Below, in pieces: positions 14,767 to 21,906 of a stretch of 21,906 nt of DNA; position 1 is the stretch's first letter; the number at the start of each line of letters is the position of its first letter. The notes beneath the pieces were generated by a model that saw nothing but the letters and a program-made list of their open reading frames with translations, did not search any database and had not been told where the DNA came from. The translations under genes and the position numbers were made by a program. Source of the stretch: UMGS1279 sp045630265 (GTDB lineage Bacteria > Bacillota > Clostridia > Oscillospirales > Acutalibacteraceae); contig JAZQSV010000042.1 in assembly GCA_045630265.1 (NCBI GenBank), forward strand, positions 1 through 21,906, written 5' to 3'.

Positions 14767-15789
14767 TTACTTAAACTGTTTTAAGAAACGAACGTCGTTT
14801 TCAAAGAGCAAACGAATGTCGCTAATCTTATGCCTTGTGGTTGTAAGTCTGTCAAGACCTATACCAAATGCAAAGCCGGAATATTCCTCGGGGTCAATGC
14901 CACAGCCGGCAAGTACCCTTGGGTGTACCATACCTGCACCGAGTATTTCAATCCAGCCCGAGCCCTTACAAACGCGGCAACCCTTACCGCCACATTCACT
15001 ACAAGAAACGTCAACCTCAACACTGGGCTCTGTAAAGGGGAAGAAGGAAGGACGGAACTTAACCTTCGTATCCTTACCGTAAATCTCTTTAGCCATTTGT
15101 TCTAAGGTGCCCTTAAGGTCGCACATTGTAATACCCTTATCTACAACAAGACCCTCTACCTGATGAAAAACGGGAGAATGGGTGGCGTCAACGTCGTCGG
15201 CACGATATACCCTGCCCGGACAAATCATACGAATGGGGGGCTTACGGTTTTCCATTGTACGAATCTGTGTTGCAGAGGTCTGGGAGCGAAGAAGCAAATT
15301 CTCTGCCAAATAAAAAGTATCCTGCATATCGCGTGCGGGGTGGTCGGCGGGAACGTTAAGCGCCTCGAAATTATAATACTCGGTTTCAACCTCGGGTCCA
15401 TCTACCACGTCAAAGCCCATTGAACGGAAAATGTCAATAAGGTCCTCGAGCGCAGAGTTAATAGGATGAAGCGCGCCAATTTCGGGCTTAGTACCCTCAA
15501 TAGAAATATCTACTGCTTCGGCCTTTAACCTTTCTGTTTGTGCCTTTGCCTTCATATTGGTAAGGCAAACGGCAATTTCGGCCTCTAAATCAGAGCGCAC
15601 CTCATTGGCGAGCTGACCCATAATAGGACGCTCTTCGGGAGAAAGTGAGCCCATTTGCTTTAGAATTGCAGTAAGCTCGCCCTTTTTACCTAAAAATTTA
15701 ATACGAATTTCATCAACCGCGGCAGCACTTTCTGCTTCCTTTAACGCGGCTTTTGCTGCTAGTCTGATTTCTTCCAGCTTTTGCTTCAT
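14767..15789 (-). CDS. pheS: phenylalanine--tRNA ligase, alpha subunit
   Basis: Catalytic subunit, 340 residues. A coiled-coil N-terminal arm (1-90) precedes a class II synthetase core: HPARDMQDTFYL (150-161), motif 2 PGRVYRADDVDATHSPVFHQ (191-210), FRPSFFPFTEPSVEVDV, and motif 3 GFAFGIGLDRL (305-315). A four-cysteine insert (C263, C266, C271, C274) before GWIEI is common in Firmicute PheS and could bind zinc. It is the first gene after the T-box leader; the ribosome binding site is AGGAAGGA just after the leader terminator. Confidence 0.96.
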   Translation of the reverse strand: MKQKLEEIRLAAKAALKEAESAAAVDEIRIKFLGKKGELTAILKQMGSLSPEERPIMGQLANEVRSDLEAEIAVCLTNMKAKAQTERLKAEAVDISIEGTKPEIGALHPINSALEDLIDIFRSMGFDVVDGPEVETEYYNFEALNVPADHPARDMQDTFYLAENLLLRSQTSATQIRTMENRKPPIRMICPGRVYRADDVDATHSPVFHQVEGLVVDKGITMCDLKGTLEQMAKEIYGKDTKVKFRPSFFPFTEPSVEVDVSCSECGGKGCRVCKGSGWIEILGAGMVHPRVLAGCGIDPEEYSGFAFGIGLDRLTTTRHKISDIRLLFENDVRFLKQFK

Positions 15790-15820
15790 TTAACCAAATC
15801 CTTCCTGTAAATTAGGGCAC

Positions 15821-16080
15821 AAAAAAACTTCGCCCCTTAAAAGGGACGAAGTATAACATACATAAACTCCGCGGTACCACCCACATTTTTGCTCTTTGGG
15901 AAAATTAAAAGAGCAAACACTCTCGCAACCTGTAACGGGGTTTACCGTTGCCGCCTACTCGTAAAAACTTTAAACGGCACTGCTCAAAAGTGAACTTCAG
16001 TGGAAACCTTTGCAGAATGCCTTTCAGCCGTGAGCATCCCTCTCTGACCAAAGCATTAACACCTACTTTTCTTTGTCAAC
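15821..16080 (-). promoter_or_regulatory. T-box riboswitch, tRNA-Phe specific (UUC specifier)
   Basis: The minus-strand leader of pheST carries the T-box sequence TGGGTGGTACCGCGG (15869-15883), whose bulge reads the free CCA end of uncharged tRNA. Ahead of it is a long Stem I with AGAGAGGGATG and a specifier region GAAGTTCACTTTTGAGC; UUC (15992-15994) is a phenylalanine codon. After it comes the terminator CTTCGTCCC/GGGGCGAAG (15843-15851, 15828-15836) followed by seven T (15821-15827). Uncharged tRNA-Phe should favour the antiterminator and switch on pheST. The class is well known; only the specifier position is my reading. Confidence 0.93.
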
Positions 16081-16109
16081 GCATTTATATTTAATTAAAT
16101 TACCTATGA

Positions 16110-16138
16110 ATTATAGCACATAAAACCAAAAGTTTCAA
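16110..16138 (-). promoter_or_regulatory. promoter of the T-box/pheST unit
   Basis: On the minus strand: -35 TTGAAA (16133-16138), 17-bp spacer, -10 TATAAT (16110-16115). It starts transcription near 16103, just before Stem I of the T-box. Confidence 0.85.
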
Positions 16139-16144
16139 GTACTT

Positions 16145-17278
16145 TTAATCGTAAATTCTCATAACCCTTGAATTTCGGTGCATATAAACACTCATTACAA
16201 CACCCATACTCACGAAAAGACAAAGCATTGAGGTTCCTCCCGCGCTAAAAAATGGCAAGGTAACACCAATAACGGGTGTAAGTGACAAGCACATTCCAAG
16301 GTTTATAACAACCTGGGAAAGAAGCATTGCAAAAACACCAACACAAATATATTTACCAAACTTCTCTCTGGCAATAGTGCTTGTATGCAAAATTTTAAGG
16401 CATATTGAAGCCAGAATTACAAGCACAATTGTACATCCTGCAAGGCCCAGTTCTTCGCCAATACTTACAAATATAAAGTCATTAAAGCTTTCAGGAACAA
16501 CTCCCGTTTGTGTAAGCTCACCCCTAAAAAGTCCTTGTCCCCAAAAACCACCGTTGGCAAGTGCAATTCTACCGCGCCACTGTTGCCAGCCGCCGCCTTG
16601 AAGGTCGGACTCCATATTAAACATAAGCAGCACTCTGGCCCTTTGTTCAGGAGTCATAACAACGAAATAAATTAGTGGTGCAGCCACTAAAATAACCCCT
16701 AAAAAGATAGCGAAATAACGCTTTTTAAGTCCCGAAATAAAGAGTAGTGAAACAACAATAACCGCAAAAATCATAGCAGTACCATCATCACCCTGTAAAT
16801 GTATAAGAAATACGGGAAATGCGCCGTGCAACAAAATAGGAACTAAATTTTTAAGCTTATTTAAATCTTCCCCAACCCTTTCTAAATGAAGAGAAAAGGT
16901 TATAATAAAGCCAATTTTAAGCAGTTCTGAAGGCTGAAAGGTTGTGCCGCCGGGAAGCATTAGCCATGCCTTATCATCTGTACCCGCAGGGGCAAAACCA
17001 ATAAAGAAGGTAAGTATTACGGGGATAAGGGTTGCGGCAGCTACAATTGGCCACAGTTTTTTACAAATAATATAGTCAAAATGTGAGATTACGACAACTA
17101 CAATTATACCAAGTAGCAGAGTAAAAATGTGGGTATAAAACTGTCTACGGTTTCCAAGATACCTTGTGGAGGTTAAAACCGCAAGACACCCATAGCCACC
17201 CGCAAGAGTACAAAGCACAAAAAGCCATTTATCACATTCACGTATATAGTCCGCAACAGAATTAAAAAATCCCTTCAA
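16145..17278 (-). CDS. rodA: SEDS-family peptidoglycan glycosyltransferase RodA
   Basis: Polytopic membrane enzyme that polymerises lipid II for cell elongation with a class B PBP. The 377 residues have about ten hydrophobic segments and family motifs: AWLMLPGGTTFQPSELLK (104-121), LQGDDGTAMI (161-170), WRGRIALANGGFWGQGLF, PESFNDFIFVSIGEELG (262-278) holding the catalytic aspartate (D267), and LPFFSAGGTS (341-350). The region and length fit RodA better than FtsW or SpoVE, although that split is not certain. The start is a TTG (17276-17278) with GGGGAGG about eight bases upstream. It is alone on its transcript, with no mreBCD or PBP next to it. Confidence 0.88.
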   Translation of the reverse strand: MKGFFNSVADYIRECDKWLFVLCTLAGGYGCLAVLTSTRYLGNRRQFYTHIFTLLLGIIVVVVISHFDYIICKKLWPIVAAATLIPVILTFFIGFAPAGTDDKAWLMLPGGTTFQPSELLKIGFIITFSLHLERVGEDLNKLKNLVPILLHGAFPVFLIHLQGDDGTAMIFAVIVVSLLFISGLKKRYFAIFLGVILVAAPLIYFVVMTPEQRARVLLMFNMESDLQGGGWQQWRGRIALANGGFWGQGLFRGELTQTGVVPESFNDFIFVSIGEELGLAGCTIVLVILASICLKILHTSTIAREKFGKYICVGVFAMLLSQVVINLGMCLSLTPVIGVTLPFFSAGGTSMLCLFVSMGVVMSVYMHRNSRVMRIYD

Positions 17279-17316
17279 ACGACACGCCTCCCCTCTTTCA
17301 GACTTCTTACAAATCT

Positions 17317-17345
17317 ATTATATAAGAAAATACTAAAATGTTCAA
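17317..17345 (-). promoter_or_regulatory. promoter of rodA
   Basis: On the minus strand: -35 TTGAAC (17340-17345), 17-bp spacer, -10 TATAAT (17317-17322). Confidence 0.75.
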
Positions 17346-17373
17346 GTAAATACTTTTAAATTTTTGTTAAATG

Positions 17374-17382
17374 TGGTATAAT
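17374..17382 (+). promoter_or_regulatory. extended -10 promoter of tsaE-tsaB-upp
   Basis: TGGTATAAT is an extended -10 (TATAAT at 17377-17382). The -35 region 17 bp upstream (TTTTAA) is poor, which the TGN extension may compensate for. It is divergent from the rodA promoter, whose -35 is about 30 bp away. Confidence 0.65.
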
Positions 17383-17416
17383 GGTTTTTAGAAAATTTAA
17401 AGGAGCTTTTTTAAAG

Positions 17417-17860
17417 GTGAAACTTGATTTCAAAACCGCCTCACCGCGGGAAACGGCCGAGCTTGGTAAACGGCTTGGCGAAATAGTAAAAAGCAAAACG
17501 GTTATTGCCTTTTTGGGCGGACTTGGCGCAGGTAAAACCTGTTTTACAAACGGCCTTGCAAAGGGCTTAGGCTTTGCGGGTGGCGTTACCTCCCCCACCT
17601 TTGCGCTTATAAATGAATATTTAGGCGGTAGATTTAAAATTTACCATTTTGATATGTACCGTATTTCTGACGAAGACGAACTATATTCCATTGGATTTTT
17701 TGACTTTTTGGAAGAGGATGCTGTTTTGGTAATTGAATGGAGCGAAAATATTTCCTCCTCGCTACCCGATGATACTATATACGTTAGTATTGAGGGCTCG
17801 GGCGATGAGCAGCGCAAAATTTCCATAACCGCCAACAATGAACTTTTAAAGGAGTTTTAG
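17417..17860 (+). CDS. tsaE: tRNA threonylcarbamoyladenosine (t6A) synthesis ATPase TsaE
   Basis: The 147-residue P-loop ATPase is required with TsaB and TsaD to make t6A37 on ANN-decoding tRNAs. The Walker A GGLGAGKT is at 34-41, SPTFALINEY at 59-68, HFDMYR at 77-82 and VIEWSE at 105-110. I chose GTG 17417 with AAAGGAG (17399-17405) upstream. A longer frame from ATG 17381 would begin inside the -10 box, before the transcription start. It ends one base before tsaB. Confidence 0.88.
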   Translation: MKLDFKTASPRETAELGKRLGEIVKSKTVIAFLGGLGAGKTCFTNGLAKGLGFAGGVTSPTFALINEYLGGRFKIYHFDMYRISDEDELYSIGFFDFLEEDAVLVIEWSENISSSLPDDTIYVSIEGSGDEQRKISITANNELLKEF

Positions 17861-17861
17861 T

Positions 17862-18572
17862 ATGCAGGTTTTAGCAATTGACTGTACCGCTAAATCGGTT
17901 TCGGCCGCCATTGCAGAGGACGGAAAAATTTTAGGCGAAACTTTTTTGAACATCCCCCTTACCCATTCCGAAACACTAATTCCAATAGTGGAGCAGTTAC
18001 TTATAAATACCAAAAGCGCTTTATCCGATATTGACGCCTTGGCTGTTACAACCGGCCCCGGCTCCTTTACCGGAGTAAGAATTGGGGTTAGCGCCATAAA
18101 GGGACTTTCCTTTGCAGAAGAGAAAAAGGTTTTTGCCTATTCTGCTCTTCGCGCAGCGGCTCTTCCCTTTGCAAATATATCCGGGCTATCTTGCACCGTT
18201 GTTGCCCTTATGGATGCTAGGTGTAACCAATTTTATAACGCAATATTTAAAGTAGAAAATGGTGCGCTTACAAGGGTAACTGAGGATAGAATTATTGTTT
18301 TAAAAGACCTTGAAAATGAACTGAATACATTGTATAATGATGATAATGTAATTTTTGTTGGTGACGGAGCAAGATTGTTTTACGAGCTATCAGGCGAAAA
18401 AATAGGAAGCCTTGCTCCTGAAAACCTTATTTTTCAAAATGCTTCTGCAATAGCAATTAATGCTACAGGCAGGAGTTTGGATGAGGCTAAATCACCGAAA
18501 GAAATTGCGCCGCTTTACCTTAGAAAATCCCAAGCAGAAAGAGAAAAAGAAAAAGCAAATAGCACAAAATAA
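17862..18572 (+). CDS. tsaB: t6A synthesis scaffold protein TsaB (YeaZ)
   Basis: The 236 residues have an ASKHA-type actin-like fold: LAIDCTAKSVSAAI at the N-terminus, HSETLIPIVEQLL (35-47) and TGPGSFTGVRIG (64-75), all family signatures. TsaB binds TsaD and helps carry out threonylcarbamoyl transfer to tRNA. It starts one base after tsaE, with GGAG inside the end of tsaE. In many Firmicutes rimI and tsaD follow; here upp follows instead, so tsaD must be elsewhere. Confidence 0.92.
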   Translation: MQVLAIDCTAKSVSAAIAEDGKILGETFLNIPLTHSETLIPIVEQLLINTKSALSDIDALAVTTGPGSFTGVRIGVSAIKGLSFAEEKKVFAYSALRAAALPFANISGLSCTVVALMDARCNQFYNAIFKVENGALTRVTEDRIIVLKDLENELNTLYNDDNVIFVGDGARLFYELSGEKIGSLAPENLIFQNASAIAINATGRSLDEAKSPKEIAPLYLRKSQAEREKEKANSTK

Positions 18573-18586
18573 AGGAGACTTGAAAA

Positions 18587-19219
18587 ATGGACAAAAAAGT
18601 AATTGTTTTAGACCATCCCCTTATTCAGCACAAGCTTACCTTTCTTAGGGATAAAAACACCGGCTCCAAGCAGTTCAGAGAACTTGTAAGTGAAATTGCA
18701 ATGCTTATGTGTTATGAAGCAACCAGAGATTTACCCCTAACCGACGTTGAGACCGAAACCCCTATGACAAAGGCAATTACAAAGGTTATTGCAGGCAGAA
18801 AGCTTGCATTTGTTCCCATTCTACGAGCAGGCCTTGGTATGGTGGACGGCGTACTTAACCTTATCCCCGCTGCAAAAGTTGGTCATATTGGTATGTACCG
18901 CGACCACGACACACACGAGCCGATAGATTACTACTGCAAGCTCCCCGCCGATTTAGAGCAGCGCGAGGTTATTGTTCTTGATCCCATGCTTGCAACCGGC
19001 GGCTCGGCCATTGATGCTGTTGCAAAAATAAAAAAATATAATCCTTTAGCCATTAAATTTATGTGCATTATTGCCGCCCCCGAAGGTGTTGAGGCATTTG
19101 CCAAAGCTCACCCCGACGTTGAGGTTTACTGTGCGGGGCTTGACGAAAAACTAAACGAAAACTGCTACATTCTTCCCGGTCTTGGTGATGCAGGAGACAG
19201 AATTTTCGGCACAAAGTAA
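18587..19219 (+). CDS. upp: uracil phosphoribosyltransferase
   Basis: Salvages uracil to UMP using PRPP. The 210 residues are a typical Upp: LDHPLIQHKLTFLRDKNT at the N-terminus, PILRAGLGM (77-85), the PRPP loop VLDPMLATGGSA (130-141) and the C-terminal GLGDAGDRIFGTK with uracil-contacting residues. GGAGA lies about nine bases before the ATG. It is 14 bp after tsaB, so probably on the same transcript, although its pathway is unrelated. Confidence 0.96.
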   Translation: MDKKVIVLDHPLIQHKLTFLRDKNTGSKQFRELVSEIAMLMCYEATRDLPLTDVETETPMTKAITKVIAGRKLAFVPILRAGLGMVDGVLNLIPAAKVGHIGMYRDHDTHEPIDYYCKLPADLEQREVIVLDPMLATGGSAIDAVAKIKKYNPLAIKFMCIIAAPEGVEAFAKAHPDVEVYCAGLDEKLNENCYILPGLGDAGDRIFGTK

Positions 19220-19240
19220 TTTTAAAAATTACAAAAAATT

Positions 19241-19275
19241 AAGGCAACCACAAAATGTGGTTGCCTTTTGTATTT
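19241..19275. terminator. bidirectional terminator between upp and asnB
   Basis: A perfect 12-bp stem (AAGGCAACCACA, 19241-19252, with TGTGGTTGCCTT, 19256-19267) has a three-base loop. TTGTATTTTATTT follows on plus and AATTTTTTGTAATTTTT on minus. It serves both converging units. Confidence 0.9.
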
Positions 19276-19278
19276 TAT

Positions 19279-21111
19279 TTATCTTTTAACAAAAAACTCT
19301 TCATACCAAACAAGGAAGGTATAAACTGTCCAAATTCTTCTGCTTAAATCGGCCTTGCCCGCTTTATGGTTTTTGAGCATTTTAACAAGCTTTTCGGTTT
19401 TAAAGAATTCCTTAGCTATACCGCTTTCAAACATATTTAAAACCTTATTATAATACTCTTCCTGCTTTAGCCAAACGCGAATAGGTACGGGGAAGCCAAG
19501 CTTTGGTCTTGAAGCGGTGCAGGTGGGAATTGTTTTATCTGCCGCCGCACGAAGAGCGCGTTTTGTGTTAGTTATCGAAACCCTATGCTTAGTGGGGATT
19601 TTTTCGGCAAGAGCCATAACCTCTTTATCAAGGAAGGGTACGCGAAGCTCCAAGGAGTTTGCCATACTTGTTTTGTCGGCCTTGAGCAGTATATCACCCA
19701 TAAGCCACATATTTATATCCAAATACTGCATTTTGGTTATTTCGTCGTAACCATTTGCCTCATCATAAAACTTCTTACAAAGCACGCTTGGCGCAGGGGC
19801 ATTGCTACCCCCCCTTAGTATTGCCGCACGCTCACGCTTTGTGAACATATTGGCATTACCAATGTACCTTTCTTCTAAAGTCTTACCTCTGCGAACAAGG
19901 AAGTTAAGTCCGCGTTTTTGAGGTAAAACCGAAGCAACGGTACCAATTATACTTCTTATAAACATTGGAATTTTGTTGTATGCGGGGCAGGAAATTGGCT
20001 CACAGTAAATGCGATAGCCACCGAATAGCTCATCGGCGCCTTCGCCCGAAAGCACAACCTTAACCGACTGGCTTGCAAGCTTAGCCACAAAGTAAAGGGC
20101 TATAGATGCAGGGTCGGCCAAGGGCTCGTCCATATGGTACTGTACTAGCGGGAAGGTTTCAAAAAACTCCTCAGAGGAAATAACCTTGCTCTCATTTTTT
20201 GTGTTTATAGTAGCGGAAAATTCCTTAGCAAAATCAATTTCGCTATAGTGTCCGCCCTCACCGAAACCAACGGTAAAGGTTTTATCTACCTTTGCGGCAG
20301 AAGCAATATATGAAGAGTCAATACCTCCCGAAAGGAATGAGCCAACCTCAACGTCGCTGATTTTATGTGCCTGAACCGACTCATTTATAGCGTCGTCGAT
20401 AATCTCGGCATATTCCTCAAAGGTTTTATCCTCGGCCGCAAAATTCGGGCGCCAATAACGGGTAGTTTCGAGCTTACCGTCTTTATAGGTGAAATAATGC
20501 GCTGGCAAAAGCTTAAATACACCCTCAAAAAATGTGGTTTCAAAGGGAGAATACTGGAAAGAAAGGTAATGCTCCAATTGTTCCCTATTCAGTTTCTTTT
20601 TAAAATGCGGGTGATGTAAAAAGGCCTTTATTTCAGAGCCGAACATAAAGGTATCGCCCATTTTTGCATAGTAAAAGGGCTTAATGCCAAACCTGTCCCT
20701 TGCACCGAAAAGGGTTTTTTCCTTTTTGTTCCAAATAACAAAGGAGAACATTCCGCGAAGTTTGGGCACAATTTCCTCGCCGTATTCCTCAAAGCCGTGC
20801 AAAATAACCTCACTGTCTGTGCGAGTTTTGAAAATATGTCCCTTAGCAATAAGTTCTTCCCTGATTTCGGGGAAATTATAAATCTCACCATTAAAGGTAA
20901 GAACTAGATTATCATCCTCGTTATAAAGAGGCTGATGTCCTTCGCTTAAGTCTATAATACTTAGTCTACGAAAGCCAAGACAAATATCACTTGACGTAAA
21001 CATACCCTCCGAATCGGGTCCGCGGTGGGCTATAGAATCCATCATATTTTTAAGTACAGTTTTATCCTCATCAGACCTTAAAAAATTTGTAAAGCCAACA
21101 TATCCGCACAT
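19279..21111 (-). CDS. asnB: asparagine synthase, glutamine-hydrolysing
   Basis: Makes asparagine from aspartate, glutamine and ATP. The 610 residues resemble the longer B. subtilis AsnB/AsnO forms rather than the 554-residue E. coli enzyme. The N-terminal class II glutaminase has catalytic Cys2 (MCGYVGF), AHRGPDSEG (28-36), FNGEIYNF (73-80) and D99. The C-terminal synthetase domain has SGGIDSS (261-267, ATP binding) and GEGADELFGGY (356-366). AAGGAG overlaps the folK stop region and lies six bases before the ATG; the gap to folK is 11 bp, so it is read with folB-folK. Confidence 0.94.
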   Translation of the reverse strand: MCGYVGFTNFLRSDEDKTVLKNMMDSIAHRGPDSEGMFTSSDICLGFRRLSIIDLSEGHQPLYNEDDNLVLTFNGEIYNFPEIREELIAKGHIFKTRTDSEVILHGFEEYGEEIVPKLRGMFSFVIWNKKEKTLFGARDRFGIKPFYYAKMGDTFMFGSEIKAFLHHPHFKKKLNREQLEHYLSFQYSPFETTFFEGVFKLLPAHYFTYKDGKLETTRYWRPNFAAEDKTFEEYAEIIDDAINESVQAHKISDVEVGSFLSGGIDSSYIASAAKVDKTFTVGFGEGGHYSEIDFAKEFSATINTKNESKVISSEEFFETFPLVQYHMDEPLADPASIALYFVAKLASQSVKVVLSGEGADELFGGYRIYCEPISCPAYNKIPMFIRSIIGTVASVLPQKRGLNFLVRRGKTLEERYIGNANMFTKRERAAILRGGSNAPAPSVLCKKFYDEANGYDEITKMQYLDINMWLMGDILLKADKTSMANSLELRVPFLDKEVMALAEKIPTKHRVSITNTKRALRAAADKTIPTCTASRPKLGFPVPIRVWLKQEEYYNKVLNMFESGIAKEFFKTEKLVKMLKNHKAGKADLSRRIWTVYTFLVWYEEFFVKR

Positions 21112-21122
21112 AACGCTTCTCC

Positions 21123-21587
21123 TTACTTTTTATAAAGTTTAACGCCGCTTGTATCAACCTTTTCCAAAGCGGCAGAAATTTCCGTATTTTTAAGCACATC
21201 GTAAAGCGGTACAAGTACGAATGCTCTTTCCATTATTCTTGGATGTGGCAGGGTAAGTTCATTAGTATTTTGCACCTCGTCTTCAAAAAAAAGCAGGTCC
21301 AAATCTATTACTCTGGGCCCGTTTTTAACGGTACGCAACCGGCCCATAGCCGCCTCAATGCCAAGCAGAGCGCCCAAAAAAGCATAAGATGAAAGATTGG
21401 TTTCAACCTTGGCCACTGCATTTAAAAAATCGTCCTGCTCTAAATATCCCCAAGGTGCAGTTTCATAAATATTAGATAACTCTGTCACCTTTGTTTCTGG
21501 CAAAAGTTCTACTGATTCCAGCGCAGTTTTAATATTGTCTGCCCTGTCCCCCATATTGGTACCAATTCCAATATACGCTACCGACAT
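21123..21587 (-). CDS. folK: 2-amino-4-hydroxy-6-hydroxymethyldihydropteridine pyrophosphokinase
   Basis: Folate pathway enzyme that transfers pyrophosphate from ATP to the pterin made by FolB. The 154 residues show YIGIGTNMGDR (5-15), ETAPWGYLEQDDFLNAV (42-58), and the magnesium/ATP motif GPRVIDLDLLF (90-100, D95 and D97), then LPHPR. It starts one base after the folB stop and is followed by asnB. Confidence 0.95.
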   Translation of the reverse strand: MSVAYIGIGTNMGDRADNIKTALESVELLPETKVTELSNIYETAPWGYLEQDDFLNAVAKVETNLSSYAFLGALLGIEAAMGRLRTVKNGPRVIDLDLLFFEDEVQNTNELTLPHPRIMERAFVLVPLYDVLKNTEISAALEKVDTSGVKLYKK

Positions 21588-21588
21588 A

Positions 21589-21906
21589 TTACGCCTCTTT
21601 CACTATTTTTACTGCCACCCAGTCAAACTTGCAAGACATTGGAGCATTTGGTTTTTTAAGCAAAACCTCTACCCTTTTTAGCTCTTTAAAATTTTTGAGC
21701 AGTCGGTTTGCAACCTCTTCTGCCGCCCTTTCAATAAGCTTAAAAGGTTTATCGCACATAGCTGCATTTACTACCTTTCTTGCCTTTGCGTAGTTTATAG
21801 TATCTTCCAAATTGTCGCTTTGCCTTGCCTTTGTAAGGTCGGCAAACATAGTAATATCCAGTTCAAATTCCTGCCCGTTTTCAGTTTCCTCTGGGTTTAC
21901 ACCATG
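21589..21906 (-). CDS. folB: dihydroneopterin aldolase, 5' end outside the window
   Basis: Produces 6-hydroxymethyl-dihydropterin, the FolK substrate. The reading frame is open to the right edge: the first codons in the window read HGVNPEETENGQEFELDITM, the conserved N-terminal motif of FolB with its active-site glutamate. An apparent start at 21849 is therefore internal. NYAKARKVV, LIERAAEEVA and the C-terminal KKPNAPM are further family marks. There are 105 residues here of about 120, so only some 15 are missing. Confidence 0.92.
   Translation of the reverse strand, partial: HGVNPEETENGQEFELDITMFADLTKARQSDNLEDTINYAKARKVVNAAMCDKPFKLIERAAEEVANRLLKNFKELKRVEVLLKKPNAPMSCKFDWVAVKIVKEA

Noticed and set aside
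17381..17416. ATG at 17381 as the TsaE start
   Set aside because: It overlaps the last bases of the -10 box, so it would not be in the transcript; GTG 17417 has an AAAGGAG upstream and gives the usual length.
21589..21849. An 86-residue FolB starting at ATG 21849
   Set aside because: The frame stays open to the window edge and encodes the conserved HGVNPEE region upstream, so this ATG is internal.
1..21906. tRNA genes or phage/integrase/transposase genes
   Set aside because: I read the intergenic regions on both strands and saw no cloverleaf with a TTCGAATC-type T-arm, and no protein with such domains.

Overview
The window reads as chromosomal DNA of a low-GC Gram-positive bacterium of class Clostridia, most likely a gut Oscillospirales-type lineage. 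This rests on protein character (IreB, a BY-kinase/PHP-phosphatase capsule module, a T-box before pheST, B. subtilis-like AsnB), GGAGG-type ribosome binding sites, and consensus sigma-A promoters. The taxon is inferred, not tested. Almost all of it is housekeeping, packed into short operons that are mostly bounded by clear hairpin terminators.

Layout. 1-200: the promoter and leader of a leftward rRNA operon whose 16S gene lies beyond the left edge. 303-4510 (minus): an exopolysaccharide regulation module, cpsC-cpsD-cpsB plus a CapD/FlaA1-type nucleotide-sugar dehydratase, with its own promoter, a terminator-like hairpin in the leader, and a terminator. 4558-5337 (plus): a divergent exported protein that looks like a degenerate LytR-CpsA-Psr (LCP) protein. 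5374-9423 (minus): argG-argH-argF, with a 276-bp palindromic MITE-like element between argG and argH. 9577-10645 (plus): a tRNA-dihydrouridine synthase. 10654-12268 (minus): a cysteine-knuckle lipoprotein, an uncharacterised 94-residue protein, and ireB. 12285-16138 (minus): pheS-pheT under a tRNA-Phe T-box riboswitch. 16145-17345 (minus): rodA. 17377-19275 (plus): tsaE-tsaB-upp. 19279-21906 (minus): folB (cut by the window edge)-folK-asnB.

How the genes work together. ArgG, ArgH and ArgF are consecutive enzymes of arginine synthesis and form one transcription unit. Its promoter region carries ArgR-box-like half-sites in two clusters about 150 bp apart. PheS and PheT form one tetrameric synthetase and are predicted to respond to uncharged tRNA-Phe. 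CpsC, CpsD and CpsB form the membrane adaptor/kinase/phosphatase switch for surface polysaccharide, but no glycosyltransferase, flippase or polymerase is present here. TsaE and TsaB belong to the t6A tRNA-modification machinery, without TsaD or RimI nearby.

The least explained parts are the nested palindrome between argG and argH, the terminator-like hairpin touching the cpsC ribosome binding site, the degenerate LCP-like protein, and the lipoprotein gene bracketed by two terminators with nearly the same stem. I see no phage, integrase, transposase gene, CRISPR array or tRNA gene.
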